64,000 nucleotides of DNA from Cyclina sinensis (GCA_012932295.1 JAAONU010000001.1:36177449-36241448), one strand, 5' to 3'. Shown: positions 1 to 12,620, counted from the first letter of the stretch. The notes: generated by a model from the sequence alone, not told the origin. A program made the numbers and translations.

Positions 1-2385
1 ATAACATCAATTTTATCACTTCCTTCTGATTATAAACACAAAAGTAGTCCATGACATATCATGTGCCGGATATCAACGTCACGTGACCAACTGCCGTAGA
101 TCAAATAAAATATACGTCACCTTGTTATCGGTTCGAAATTGTTATAAGTGACAGGATAAAAAAAAGTATCTCCGGAATAGGACGTTTTCTTCAAGGTGCC
201 TTTGCCTTATAAGTAATCGGTACCGACAATCAATCTTGTTAGATAACTGACTTAATAGCGACCAGTGCAGGCCATAGTTTAATGGCTGATCATAATCAGC
301 TGGTAATACAGTGTCACTCGAGGTGTCCAGTACTACATACAAGTCAAAAAAAAAAAAAAAAGAAATGTAAGGACGTAATTAAGTGCATTCCAATATGTAA
401 ATAAAAGATATACACCGTTAAGGTCATCTTTTCGTTTTTATATTCTTAAGTACCATGTACAACAGTTTTAAACATATGTTGTGTGTGTGGAGGGGGGTCG
501 GTGCTAAAACGTCAAAAATGATAACAAGAAAAACGAGTTCGAAATAATAAAAACAAAATCTTTACAAGTTTATCACAGAAATATAAAGTACTTGAGCTCG
601 TGTATACAAAATAATTGCTTCAGCTGAACACAGCACGACAATTTGAACATCGTTTCTGCGCCGTCAACATACAACATATAACGCCCAGTGGAAAAAACAG
701 GAGGCAAAGTATCAATCCAAGGGGAGTGTACTCCACTCTCAAGTAACCGACCTGCAAATGAATAAAGAAATGTTGACTATTGTTTTCTTTTAAGGTAGTA
801 TACTCCTAATACATTACCTCCACCTTGAAGAATATTTAAGTGGGCTAAGATTACTGTCAAAAGCATGGAAACTGAGGGTTGTTAGTTCTAACCCCAGTAG
901 GGTCAACTTTTTTTTCCCTTCTTTTTTTCTTTTATTATTATTTATGTATCTCTAAGGTCCTATTAAGAAAGAAAACAATGTTTAATTCTTGTCATATAAT
1001 TTTTATAGGTATTTATTGGCTAAATAATTCTAAATTTAATAACAAAATGGTACCCGGTATTTTCAAGGCCTATGAAATAAAAACTATATGGTTAAAGTCT
1101 TTTATATTCAACAAGATCAACCAATATACTTCTATCAAAATTTGGGCAAAGTTTGAATGAAGCCCCTCAATTAAGTAGATTTTAGCGATATTTTGTATTG
1201 GGTACTCTAAGCAGGAACATGGTAAAACCAGTGTTTAAAATTGGTGGGGTAATGTAACATTTTAATACTTATTTCTAACATTAAGAGTAGAAACAATCAT
1301 TTAGCTTGTGTGGTTCGTAACCTGAATGCTTTTATTTGTTTCTTACAAAAATCAATAGGAAAACATTTATCATAAGGATGATATTACAAATTATTTAGAG
1401 TTTCCCTATTTCTGAAAAAGAGCCTTTCTATTATCCAAGCTTTAGTTCAGAAAAGTGTCCACAAGTCCAAAACCGTACTGTAAATTTTGTTTAAATTTTG
1501 CATACTGGTGTCAATTAAGGCGTTCAACTTAACTGTACTGTCAATTTTTCAGTTATAGTGCTGATTAGGGCTGTACTACCTTAATCTAGGTATACGGGTA
1601 TGTAAGCTTGTATCGCCATACTCTTCATACTGGTGTATGTACAAGTGTATATAACGATATTTAAAATCAAAGGATATTTTCGTAGGTTACAGGTAACGTA
1701 CGTTCTGTGAAAACATTAAGGTTATTTCTTTGTGTTTCTTTGTTCATCCTTACTAACCAGAACAAATCTTTTTGGTTGAACACAAACAATTGCCATTTTA
1801 TATACCGCTTATGTACCAAACACAAACTATTCTCGTAGAAAGAAAAATGGACGCTATCAACCACTGTGTCCTACGAATGGTTCTGCTCATATGACCAAGA
1901 TGCATCCCATATCCATATGAGGTAAAACCATTTAAACTCAGTCTTGCTTTAGCTATATTATATCGGAAACCATGGAAAAAAATCCTGAGAAAAAAAGCAT
2001 AACAGACAATTCAAAGAGATTTTCTTGAAATTTCTGGCATAATCAAAGTGAGCCTGTCAGTTAACTGGCCCTGTCCTGCGGCTATACACATGTAACGCTC
2101 AGAACGATGCAGATTTTGCATTCTCACGATTTGAAAATGGTATTCAATAATTTCATGCGAATATTTTATTTTTATGCAAATTGTAATAAAAACTCACTGT
2201 CTATTATACACATGTATACACCATCAAATATTATTTATACACTTTTGTTTAAACTTCATGCAGAAATTACTTTGACCATGGGCCGCATGCTTGCTTTTTT
2301 ACAAAGCTAAGCTTGTTAGTTCGACTGACCAGTGACTCTCACTAACTAGCTAAATGTTTGCATGCCTTTAAATTTGTTTACTTAC
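1..2385. other. Non-coding flank, no recognisable gene
   Basis: I see no supportable coding exon here. It holds an A-run at 345-361 and a degenerate tRNA-like or MITE fragment near 840-925, where an imperfect B-box-like stretch is followed by a pyrimidine run. The minus-strand gene whose exon lies at 2386-2531 probably continues to the left, but I could not find its next exon in this stretch, so it may lie outside the window. Confidence 0.5.
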
Positions 2386-2531
2386 ACCACAAGAAGGGCA
2401 ATTTCCTACACCCCTGTGTATCCCTGGCTGTGTGATAACAACAACATTGCTGGAATGACCATGGTAGTGACCGTATCCTAGATAACCTGGTTGTACCTGA
2501 GCCGGATGATATACACCAGGAGAGGGTGGTT
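2386..2531 (-). CDS. Internal exon of a BRI3/LITAF-like small membrane protein (partial)
   Basis: A 146 bp exon on the minus strand is bounded by a pyrimidine-rich acceptor (TTATCTTTTTCAG, intron side ending at 2532) and a perfect GTAAGT donor (2385-2380). Read in the open frame it gives 48 residues after a split codon. They are rich in Pro, Gly, Tyr and His, then run into a VVVITQP stretch and end in G-N-C-P-S-C-G. A Pro/Tyr-rich cytosolic leader, then a Val-rich strand, then C-P-x-C is the arrangement seen in BRI3 and LITAF-domain proteins, which sit on late endosomal and lysosomal membranes; the C-P-x-C would be the first half of the zinc-binding pair. The membrane-dipping second half and the first exon were not found, so the gene is partial. 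The splice sites are seen; the family is inferred from a short stretch and could be another Pro/Gly-rich protein. Confidence 0.5.
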
Positions 2532-5008
2532 CTGAAAAAGATAATTTCATAGAAAAGACAAAAAAATGGATAATTCAAGGAATAACTTACTGATTCAAAT
2601 AAAAAAAGGTTATTGTACATAAGAAATTATTTTGATTATCATATATGTATATATATCATGTATTCTTTTATCGAACGCGTATAAGAAAGTTCATTTCGCC
2701 GTTTTGCCATAGACAGTCCTTATCTACTTATTCTGAACAAGGATACTGAGAATCTGAGTTCAGCTTTGTAGCTCAGATATTCCAGATTAACGGCCTCTAC
2801 AACTTAATGGTTTTAAAACTGTTTAAATTGTCATTTTATGGAGAAAGCATATTTAGATACAAAATGTAGCAAGTATAAACTATGTAATGATTATTATTAT
2901 TAGATCTAAATACTTTGAAAATAAGATCAATTTCACAGAGCCCTCTTTTTTCCAGGACATGCATCTCTGGATGGAAATTAAATTCCTACATTGTACAGAA
3001 GAATAAAAAAGTTGGACTTTGAAGGTGTAAGGTTATAACTTCTTACGTTGGTTTTGCGGAGGGTAAGCCGAGTCCATTCTTTACTTCAGATTATATGACC
3101 TGTAAGAAAAGGTAAATTTTCATAATTTGAAATGACACGAATACTACAAAATATATGCACACTCAGAAACATAGCGTCAGGCGTGTTGACTTTAAAACAG
3201 AAATTGCTCATAGAAAATATGGAGGCCTAGGGTAGAACGCCGGAATCCAGATCTGGTTCACACTCTGGATTAGAGTGACGTACGGCAGTCCATACTTGCT
3301 GCGCGAGTTCTACTTTACACTTAGAGAACATTCATCTCGCAAAACAGATATAATTTGCAAGAATCTGTTTTCTGAATAAACTTGACAAATGAAGCATAGA
3401 AGTGTTTTACAACTTACTACAGCGTCAAAAATTGAAAAAGCAGAACTGAAGGTTTACGACGACGACAACAACAACAACAAAGAAAAGCAAACAAACACAT
3501 ACACACACACACAAAACTAACACAAAAATAGTAATAAAAAGAAGAACAAACTGAAATATTACGTCTAACTTCTGACAAGAAGACTTTATACATTTATACA
3601 GTGCTCGAGTTTTGTAAAACAACTTGTAATTATCACAATAAGTTGTCCTCAAATCTTAAATTTTGTTTGTTTTGGTAAAATCGAGCGTGAGATAAACAAT
3701 TTATACACAAAAACAAAATCAACTTTCAGCAGGAAATTTGGTTTTTGTAAGTTAAAAATAAAATGGTGAAAAATCATACTTACACTAGTATTTATAGCTT
3801 CATTCATTTAATATACGAAAAAAGTTCCATTCATTATTATACGAAAAAAGACCTTAAGTTTGTATTTAATCCGCTATATTTGCACAGTTGAACAACTGAA
3901 CCGGTATAATTAATACTGAACAAATATTGTATTAGAATTTTGATTGCAATAATAATAGTATATAAATAGAATGCAAACGGTATGATAGGGTCAAGAAGTA
4001 TATAAGTGGAATGTATTTTAAATTCTTACATATAGTTTATTAAAAGAGGCAATATCGATACAATGTAAATGCTTTATTGACTGAAGTGATCTGATGAATG
4101 ATCCTCAGACAAAAAAGACAAAAAAAGGGAAAAAGACACACAAAAAGACACACAAAAACTAACAAGACAATAATTATTTTAAAAAAAAACATATTTAAAC
4201 GCAAAGAAGGAAACACATATGTAAAACGTACAAACACAGACCTGTTAATGAATCAATTTCAGTCAAATCAGCGATCAGGCTGTACTATAATACGTACACA
4301 ACATTTTTTTTTCGACAAAATGCAACAGTACTCCTTATTTCGTTTTCGATATTTGGATTCCTTTTATAAATCGGATTTGATGAGACTGATTATAAATGAT
4401 TTCGTATTCTCATTATTTCTGTTACAATCTTTGTTATTTCTTTTGATTTGAAAGAAGTGCTCTTTCGACCTTCTTACGTTTTTTATGGGTTCGTGCACTT
4501 TTACAAGAGTCATTTTTCAATGAGTTTTTCGTCTTGCACTAGTTTTGACCTCTACTCAAGACGTAACAAGATTAAAAAAGATAGAAATACCTTTCTTTAA
4601 TAAACTATATGGTTGTTGAAAATGGTAATAAAAATAAAAAATAATATCTTTCGTTCTGCCGGTAAATTAAAAAAAGAGCGGGAAGCCACAGAAAATATGC
4701 TTACCTTACGAAGACATTTCGAATAGCTGGAAGCAGCGATCTTTGCTTCAATGAGGTAGTTGTTTAGATGTTCAATGTTATTTATTAAGTTACTTTTAAT
4801 ATTTTTGTGAACACGAGACTCCCTTAGGTCATGTTTTTGACTTACAATATTTATTGCATAATTTTCTTTCAAGAGGAATGGTAAATACTATTGTGATATA
4901 CTTCATTAAGGCAAAAAGCGTACTTTTTCTGCATTTGGCATTACAAAGAGAGGTTTCAAAGCTTTCTGATTTATCTAACATTGGACAATTATGACAGCAT
5001 ATGATGTG

Positions 5009-5061
<53 letters not shown>

Positions 5062-6352
5062 GTTCAGAGTACAGTGGTGTCACAAAGGTAGTTTTTCAAT
5101 TTATTGTAAAATGGTTTAGAAAGAAGAAATAAACTTAATATGATGAAGTTGAGTAGACATTAACGAAGCTTTTGCGAAGTGTAAAGTTATAATACTGGCC
5201 ATAATCACAATAAAAATACACCAAATACGAACTATAAAATGCGTAAGGACATTATCAACACTCTATCTGCATGATTATTTTTCGTGAATGGCAAGATGTG
5301 GTTGAGATACATCTGGATTAAATTATCAAAAATATTTTATGACACGCCAACCTTTGAATGCTTCGGAAAATGCCGAACCCACATCGCCAATGTCACATGA
5401 TCAATTTTGAATACGTGGCGTAGACAACCGTAGTGGATCATTCAAAACGTTAATTAATTCAACAAGTTGGCTGCTTAAAAAAGCATCCATTGGGTTATGC
5501 CCAATAATTGATTGCACATGTGATCACATCTTGATGCAATATTTCTTGCGATATTTATAGTTATTCTTACTTTAATGTTTTTGTCAATTAAGTAAATATT
5601 TTCAGAGTGTAAACAAAGTAAGCAAGTAATTTCATTACTATATATTATATTATAAATCTTTTCAAGCACAGGGTATATTGAATACACTATGAAATATAAT
5701 CTTTGAGAACTAAACTACTATCATCTAATTTACGAAAATAATTAAGCATTGTACATAGAGCTAAAAAGAGAACAACATAACAATTTTAAATTTTTCAGGA
5801 CTTATGATCCATTCCGCCTTGTCATCAGATGACTATTATTTGTGTTTCTTTTGTAAGGAATCACTCAGATCTATTTTTTGATAGAATTGTTTTATTCACA
5901 TACGCACTTGTATGTTAGTGTAAATGCACTGCACTTGTCTATGAAATCACAATCAATTACAAACAAATGTTAATCAGACGTCAAGTATAAAAGATTATCA
6001 TGAGCTGATGGAAGGTTCACACTCTGACGACAAACCACTTTCTAGTGTATTATTGGTCTGCGTCGGCTCTCGTCAGCCACATCTTGCAATATGTCCTCAA
6101 AGTTTCTCTGCGTAGTTCGGACCAAAAGAGCAACAACATTTGGTACATTAACGCATAGGAGCATAAAGACAGCTGGTCTCCGGGAGGCCTGTAGGTAGCG
6201 TCTCTCTGCCCTTCATTTGTATGTTTTGTTGGTCGAATTGAAAGTTGTAATCGGTATTCGCTGTCTTTGATTCTGATCGGTTTTGAAATATTCAATTCAC
6301 ATAACTGGAAGTAAGAGCTTTCTTTCAACAAGAAATTGGTAGAACCGATGGA
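2532..6352. other. Intron or intergenic DNA, no gene supported
   Basis: Short open frames here are low-complexity or lack splice context. A minus-strand frame ending near 4704 meets a good donor-like AAG|GTAAGC, but no acceptor or family similarity supports an exon. The stretch also holds a (CA)-rich patch near 3500 and the AT microsatellite listed separately. Part may be the first intron of the minus-strand gene at 2386-2531. Confidence 0.4.
5012..5059. repeat. (AT)n microsatellite, 48 bp
   Basis: An uninterrupted AT dinucleotide run of about 24 units. Confidence 0.97.
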
Positions 6353-7508
6353 TGCTCCCCGAATAAATGGCAATTCCAAAAGGGCTATTGTTTAATATGT
6401 ATTTTTTTAATTATGAAAAATAACAAAGGACAATAACTCCTAAATTATGCAAAATACAGTTACGGTTCTTGCACTCTGCACTTTTCCTCATAGAGATCTA
6501 CCTACCAATAAAGCTTCATGTTAATTATCGCCGTTCCTGGACGGCGATATATACAATTAACAAGATTTGAACAGTTTTGCCTGTACACCGTCTGCCTTTA
6601 GCCAATCAAAGCGAATTATACATATCACATGATAACAAAATGGACGTCAAAAAACTTCAGCAAGGGATGCGTAAATGGACTCGCCCAACCGCCATGTTTG
6701 TCGGGTTACTTATTCGTACAACTGAAAATACCATGATCAATTTACGAACTCAGTACCAGTCTTCAGTCTCTTGCAAGATAAACACAGGATAATCGCAATA
6801 TTTTTGGCTACATGTCATTTAACTAGAGAATGTAGTCTCAATTAGAGTATGTTTTTCCAAAACTTGCACTTATAGAAAAAAATAAATGCTTGCTTCCGGG
6901 CGATTCTAATCAGTATACAAACTCCCCGCAGCGGTTACTTCCCCTGATCAGTACAGAAACAGTAGCAAAGCGTGACGAAACCAGTGCGAGGAGTTTGATC
7001 AGGATATATCCTAGTTTTATATATGCTTGATAAGAGTCGGGGCAATATCGTATTTTTACCTTAAATTTATTCTGTTTAAAGTGCACATGTAATATTCTTA
7101 TATTCTTTTCACTGCAAAGCATGTTATAAAATTATCAAATTAATGAATGACGAGCATGAAATTCATGCATCTATGGATCAGACGTCATACGTGGCTGAAC
7201 GGCGATTTCAAGCATTTTTGGAAATGCTAATACTTGTATCTCTTATACTTTGTGAGATATGCCCCGGACTGAAAATATGTATGAGAAATTTCAAAGGGCA
7301 ATAACTCAAAAATTAATAAAGCAAGAGTTATGGTTCTTATGCACTGCACTGCTCCTTAATGAGATCTAACGACCTATGAAAATTGATCTTGATATCTCTC
7401 ATAGTTTTTGTGTTATGCTCCGGACAAAATTATGACGGACGGACGAACGAACGAACGGGACGGACGGACGGACAAAGCGGCAACTATATGCTCGCCCTTC
7501 GGGGAGCA
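6353..7508. mobile_element. Non-autonomous repeat with GCTCCCCGAA/TTCGGGGAGC ends
   Basis: The stretch opens with TGCTCCCCGAA and closes with the exact inverse TTCGGGGAGCA, an 11 bp terminal inverted repeat. Two internal blocks (about 6410-6520 and 7270-7380) are diverged copies of each other, both reading as aaggaCAATAACTC followed by a TATGGTTCTT-type segment. The right end has a GACG/GAACG tetranucleotide run. It encodes nothing recognisable. A truncated relative with the same CCGTCCGTCC and TTTGTCCGGAGC signatures lies at 9530-9605 in the opposite orientation. Short-TIR non-autonomous repeats of this kind are common in bivalve genomes (from memory). Confidence 0.6.
7435..7473. repeat. GACG/GAAC tetranucleotide run
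   Basis: Short imperfect tandem array of GACG and GAAC tetramers inside the right end of the repeat element. Confidence 0.85.
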
Positions 7509-7510
7509 TA

Positions 7511-9105
7511 AAAATGGCATACTTTTTACACTCTAATGTAAAGTTTTACTAAAAACTTCATAGCCTTTACATGACCTTCATAGAAACAATTATTTTATTT
7601 AAATTTTCTTGACGACCTTAACAACGGCAACTAATTTGCTACACAGTTCTTTCTATGCAGCCGAAATGTACTTTAATTAAAAGCAATGCCTGAATGTTAA
7701 CAGTAATATAAATTAGTTAAATGTAGAATATGTTGAAAATATATAGATATTTTTCTGTGGATTATTTTTATTCTAGACTAAAAGTATATTTACGAGCTCA
7801 GGAAAACCAAAGATACTGACGTTATTTGTATGATAATTATTTGTTTAATATATATCTTTCACACACTGTTTTATTACCTACTTTACACGTATTCAGATTT
7901 ATCACGTCACATGTCGACTCGGGATTTAAAACCTGGCGGGTCATAAGGTAATTTGATAATTAATCCTTATGTATTATCAGCCTATCAGGCACTTAAATAT
8001 GCATTCAAGTAGGGTGTTGAAAATGTATTTTAGCGTGCTAGAATTCTAAATTTGGTTAATTTCTATGACGATTTTGGCCAGTATTAAAATCTCCCCCCTC
8101 CCTCCAAATCATCTTACTGTATCAATCTATATATGATGATAAAAGAAATAGTGGTCAGTATTTATAACTAACGTATTTTTCTGTATGTTTTCAAATCTAA
8201 TTACCTTAAATGTATGAATGTGCATTTTTTGTTTTTCAAACTTTCTAATTATTTCCATATATATGTACAACTGTAAGTAACCATAACCATCAGACTTGTG
8301 TAACTTTTTATTCATTTGGGGAAGATCGTCTACTAAGTTGTCAGAACTTGTGATCTTACCCTTTAATATCTAATATCTTTTGGAAATGAAATATGTTTAA
8401 ACTAACTAAACTAATGACTCTGCACTTTGTGATTATCGCTGTTGTTGTTAAAGGGTTATATTCTTGGCTTATTCACTGTATCGATCCATGGACAACACAT
8501 GCAACTGAAAGTGAAATTGACATATTGCTGTCAAGAAAATCAAGACATATGGCAATGATTTTTAACCTAATTGTTGGATTCTAAACACATAACTTGGGCA
8601 GTAATATAACAGGTAAGTTTTCTCTTTTTAGGTTCTTTAATTGAATAAAACTTTTTTGCCTCCGAAAAAGTTGATTTGTCAAATAACTTACTCATTCACT
8701 TAACAGTCTTTGAATGAAAAGATAAATTACTTATATCATGCTGTTTTACGTAACTCTTAAACATAATAATAGCATGCTTAAGTCTTTAATTCCTACAAAG
8801 TTACGAACAGAGTAGTAAATTTTGTTCAGTCACAGTTTGAGTGATATGGAAGATATCTGACTGATGGCATGAAATGAAACAAATATAACTTATTATGTAA
8901 TCACATATAACGTCATTTTGGCGTGGTTTTTTAAAAACATGCGTCTTCCCTCCATTAAAGGGAAAAAAAGCCGATGACGTCAGTATATCTGCATGACATA
9001 TCTTGCTATGCTGAATCTGATGCTTAGAACAACCGGATTCCCGCGGTCTCTCAACGACCCCTTCAAGTACGCGCAAACAAATGATAACTGAATATCTAAA
9101 TAGTT
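7511..9105. other. Non-coding, possible 5' exon signal only
   Basis: No protein family is recognised. A 63-codon frame at 8393-8584 ends just before a textbook donor (ACAG|GTAAGT at about 8610), so the segment could be an untranslated first exon for the fucosyltransferase downstream, but nothing else supports that. Confidence 0.3.
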
Positions 9106-9109
9106 AGAC

Positions 9110-9255
9110 ATATTTGTTTTATAGAGTCTTACGAACATAAAAGTCCGCAACAGGAAGATGCAATACATCTTAGAATACACAACCCAGAGCGGGATTCGAA
9201 CTCCAACTCCGGGAACCAAAACTCAAACCACTGAGCCAAAGAATCGATTCACTGA
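9110..9255 (-). mobile_element. tRNA-derived SINE (minus strand)
   Basis: On the minus strand there is an A-box-like TGGCTCAGTGGTTTGAG (9238-9222), then 20-25 bases later a B-box-like GAGTTCGAATCCCGC (9204-9190), then a short body with a TGTATTGCATCTTCCTG stretch and an A/T-rich end. The acceptor stem does not pair, so it is not a functional tRNA gene. The body differs from the SINE at 16.5 and 53.8 kb, so it is a separate family. Confidence 0.6.
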
Positions 9256-9529
9256 TGCTGTTGTCAGAGGTTATACAATTATGGAAGGTGTGCACTAGAC
9301 CGTAACAAGAGTTGAGAGCGGTTTGAATTAAATATTGTAATTAAACCTAGCCAACAGTGGCTGGTATCAACTAGTTTTAAATTTTAACATAGGTTTTAGG
9401 AGAAAAGAATAATGACAACTTATCATAAATATAAACACTGAGTCAGTGATTTCTCGACACCTTATTTTTGAAACAAACAGGGTCAGGGTGCATTTACACA
9501 AAGAAGCAGACTTCCGTTTCAATTTTTTA

Positions 9530-9605
9530 TCGGCGGGAGGGATATGTTTATGGTCTCCGTCCGTCCGCCCTTCCGTCCGTGACACTTTGTCCGGAGCTTA
9601 ACAGT
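9530..9605 (-). mobile_element. Fragment of the CCGTCCGTCC-type repeat
   Basis: Carries the CCGTCCGTCC tract and the TTGTCCGGAGCTTAACA end seen (inverted) in the element at 6353-7508. It is a 5'- or 3'-truncated copy. Confidence 0.5.
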
Positions 9606-9609
9606 AACA

Positions 9610-10315
9610 CTTTCGACAGAATAATGTAGTGCCTATAAACCATAAACATACATTGACGTATATTTAAATTTAAATAATATCTCTTTGTAACATCGTAATA
9701 AACATGTCTCAAACACAGCTCAAAACCTAATCAAGGGATTTAGTTGATATATCACCCAGTGGCTGAATACTTAAAACAGATGTACAATATGCATGTTCCA
9801 TGAATCTGGCTTTTCTTATTTAAAAAATCTCCCTTCGCCATCATTCCATTTGCAACATTGCTTTGGTGGGGAGGGGTGGTCGTGTCTTACACGGCTCTTC
9901 TCAGTTATAGAGATACTCAGCTTGAAATAGTGGAAAATCATGGTCTTTTGCTAATCCCTTTGATTTTGATTTCAGCTGATTTCATCTGACTTTAATAGAA
10001 GAGTACTACTCTCTTGTCTGCGAATGGCTGTTATACTGTACACTGAGTGAAGCATTTAAAATTGTTAAACCTTTTAAATGTTGTCCAGCGAAAAAAACAT
10101 ACCCACTTCTAATTAAATAGTTGAAAACTCGTAGTATGATTATGCAATAAAATGTTTCGGGAATAAGTTATAAAATACTTAATACAAATTGTTATTGTTT
10201 GATTTAATACATTTTGCCTCAAATGTTTCGTTGAAAAGCTCATTCTCAGTTTATCTAAAATTGTTCTCTCATTATACATTGAATCATTGCATCCCTTTTA
10301 ACTGGCATCTACATG
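9610..10315. promoter_or_regulatory. Upstream region and candidate 5'UTR exon of the fucosyltransferase
   Basis: No coding exon is seen. A strong donor, ACATG|GTAAGTAATT, falls at 10315/10316 and pairs naturally with the TTCTGTTACAG acceptor at 10645, predicting a 330 bp 5'UTR intron. The promoter itself is not identifiable. Confidence 0.35.
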
Positions 10316-10645
10316 GTAAGTAATTGATTTCATGGTTTAATCATGTCCAGATCTGCAATACTAACTTTGCACTTTTTACCAAATTTTGAAGCTGTTTTAT
10401 TCGTGTGATATAAAAATGTCCGAGCTAGAAGTTTGATGTAAAATGTGAATATGCAAACGTCAACAGGGTCACTTGCTGAAAAAAAATGCAGTAAAGGACA
10501 GTGCTAATGTTGCCGTATGTATGAAAACTATAATAGCTTCAGTTCTGTATTTTGTCTTAGTAACTTATGATCGTACATGAGAGCAAGTAATTTGTCACGT
10601 AATGATTCATGTTTTACGCACATCTATGGTCTTGTTCTGTTACAG
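10316..10645 (+). other. Predicted 5'UTR intron of the fucosyltransferase gene
   Basis: GTAAGT donor at 10316 and pyrimidine-rich TTCTGTTACAG acceptor ending at 10645. If correct, translation starts three bases into the next exon at 10648. This is inference from splice consensus only. Confidence 0.45.
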
Positions 10646-10647
10646 AC

Positions 10648-11979
10648 ATGTCTAAAGCGTCGGTATGGCTACACTTTCGACATCTGATAGCAATGCTAAC
10701 AGTGGCAGTCGTCTGTCCCTGGATTATGTACATGTACAATTTACTAGTACCTACCCTCCGATCAAATGATAGTCTTGTCTCTTCAAATCCCAGTGATGGT
10801 GCCGAAATAGCCGATTTACTCGAAAGATATAACACAAACAGTTTTTCTTCTGTCGAAAAACTTCAAGGCTCCAGAATGATTTCAAATGAAGTAGAGAAAA
10901 ATGAAACGATAGGTTCTCAAATAGACAGAGATAAGAAGCTGGAAAGAAAAGGTGATTTGAAAAGAAAAAATACACAATATTCGCCATATGTCAATAGTAA
11001 TCTGCATCTAAGTATGACTGATCATATGAAAAATAAAACAATTTTGTTTTGGAATCCACCAATTTGGTTTAAAGTATATGCCAACTTCAACACGGACCTC
11101 TGTGTCTTTAAGAATTGCCGTATTACATTTAATCGAAACCATTTCGGAATAAGTGATGCTGTTGTGTATTCTCTTATTGATATCGGTATGGGGAAAACTC
11201 CACCAGTTCAAACGCACATGCGAAATCCTGATCAAGTATGGATTTTCTTTACATTGGAACCACCCGTAGCCGAGAGAACTGCTGGCCGGGATTTCATGAA
11301 TCAGGAATGGCAGGACGTCTTTAACTGGTCATGGACTTACAGAACTGACGCAGATATATTCCAACCTTATGGGACGCTCATCACAAAGGACAAAGTTCCA
11401 GAAAGAAACTATTCGGCGATTTTCAGAAAGAAAACTAAGTTTGCTACTTGGGGTGTCAGTCATTGCGAAACGCCTTCTGAACGAGAAAAGTATGTTGAAC
11501 TTCTAAAACAGTATGTAAATGTTGACATTTATGGTCGTTGTGGTAGAAAAAGTCCGCCAGACCTGACAGGACTTTTCAGCAACAATTACAAATTCTATCT
11601 TGGATTCGAAAATGCTTTATGCAATGGGTATATCACAGAAAAGTTCTTTTTCTACTATCAAATGGATATAATTAACATTGTTCGAGGAAAGGGAGATTAC
11701 AGTCGATACTTACCAAAGGGTTCTTTCATAAATACAGCAGACTTTCCCTCAGTTAAAGCATTAGCTAAGTTTATACTCGAGCTCGGATCAAATGAGGAAG
11801 AGTATATAAAATATTTAAAGATAAAGGATAAATATAACGTGTATGAGGTTGAATACACGTACAGAGATGCGCTTTGTACCGTTTGTGAAAAACTTAATAA
11901 CATAGAAATGCACAGGAAAACTTACCCAAGCCTAAATGACTGGCTAAACTCATGCTTTGCAGCAGACGATCTGAAATAG
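10648..11979 (+). CDS. GT10 alpha-1,3-fucosyltransferase, Golgi type II membrane enzyme (FUTC-like)
   Basis: The product is a 443-residue glycosyltransferase family 10 protein, expected to move fucose from GDP-fucose onto GlcNAc of glycans in the Golgi lumen. An N-terminal signal anchor (about residues 11-34) is followed by a charged, low-complexity stem to about residue 125 and then the catalytic domain. GT10 hallmarks in order are F-T-L-E-P-P (~201), N-W-S-W-T-Y-R-T-D-A-D-I (~226) with P-Y-G just after, V-D-I-Y-G-R-C-G (~292), F-Y-L-G-F-E-N-A-L-C followed by G-Y-I-T-E-K (~316), and S-F-I-N-T-A-D-F-P-S near residue 360. Four N-x-S/T sequons are present. An ATG at 10609 is also in frame, but TTCTGTTACAG ends at 10645, a good acceptor three bases before the 10648 ATG, so the upstream 13 codons are probably intron. 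The coding region is intact, intronless and typical in length. The linkage made (alpha-1,3 or another) cannot be read from sequence. Confidence 0.93.
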   Translation: MSKASVWLHFRHLIAMLTVAVVCPWIMYMYNLLVPTLRSNDSLVSSNPSDGAEIADLLERYNTNSFSSVEKLQGSRMISNEVEKNETIGSQIDRDKKLERKGDLKRKNTQYSPYVNSNLHLSMTDHMKNKTILFWNPPIWFKVYANFNTDLCVFKNCRITFNRNHFGISDAVVYSLIDIGMGKTPPVQTHMRNPDQVWIFFTLEPPVAERTAGRDFMNQEWQDVFNWSWTYRTDADIFQPYGTLITKDKVPERNYSAIFRKKTKFATWGVSHCETPSEREKYVELLKQYVNVDIYGRCGRKSPPDLTGLFSNNYKFYLGFENALCNGYITEKFFFYYQMDIINIVRGKGDYSRYLPKGSFINTADFPSVKALAKFILELGSNEEEYIKYLKIKDKYNVYEVEYTYRDALCTVCEKLNNIEMHRKTYPSLNDWLNSCFAADDLK

Positions 11980-12210
11980 TCAGCTTTGAATGTGAAAACG
12001 TTTTTCTTCGATTTAACCAAATGCATCGTGGCATCTTATCGGTCATGAATACTAAACCCGTGCTACTATATAATTTATATTGTAAATGTAACGATAAAAT
12101 AATATTTAAGATCTTTTACAGCTCAAGAGTAAATCCATAAAAGTCTTTTTACGCTATTTTACGACAAATTCTTGAAATCATTTGAGTTATTATTAGGTTT
12201 ATGTTAAATG

Positions 12211-12620
12211 AGAAGTACTAGGAATAAAATTGAAAATAATACATTCAGGGTTAATGTTGAAGGACATTTAGTAGGAAAAATTGAAATTAGTAATTTGATA
12301 ATGTTTCAGGACAAAGACTGGCAGTTTTTGGAGTTAGTACTTGAATAATTATAAAAGACAAGTACTACGGATAATTGGAAGAAGTAAAATGTAAATGCTT
12401 CAGGGCAAATTCTAAATGTAAATGCTTAAGGGCAAACTCTAAATGTAAATGCTTAAAGGCAAATTCTATTACCTATTGGAATATGCACTGTATTAGTGTA
12501 AATGGACAAATACTAGAAATTATTATATTGATGAAATCTTTGGTACCATGGCAATGTTTCTGGATAAGTACTAGGATAATGTTTCAAGACAAATTATGGG
12601 AATTATTGGCGTAAGCACTA
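12211..12620. repeat. Degenerate tandem repeat with a 27 bp triplet at its core
   Basis: Variants of 'aatgtttcaggacaaat' and 'agtactaggaataat' recur through the stretch. At 12391-12470 three near-identical 27 bp units (TAAATGCTTaaGGGCAAA..) lie head to tail. The open frame across them is a by-product of a period divisible by three. Confidence 0.7.
12223..12228 (+). terminator. AATAAA polyadenylation signal candidate
   Basis: First canonical AATAAA downstream of the fucosyltransferase stop, about 245 bp after it. Confidence 0.45.

Noticed and set aside
4597..4872. Minus-strand exon ending at AAG|GTAAGC
   Set aside because: Only the donor looks good; no acceptor, no family similarity, AT-rich composition.
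8393..8584. 63-codon frame with a hydrophobic start followed by a good donor
   Set aside because: It has a stop before the donor and no similarity; at most an untranslated exon.
9186..9245. Functional tRNA gene on the minus strand
   Set aside because: A and B boxes are present but the acceptor stem does not pair, and a SINE body follows.
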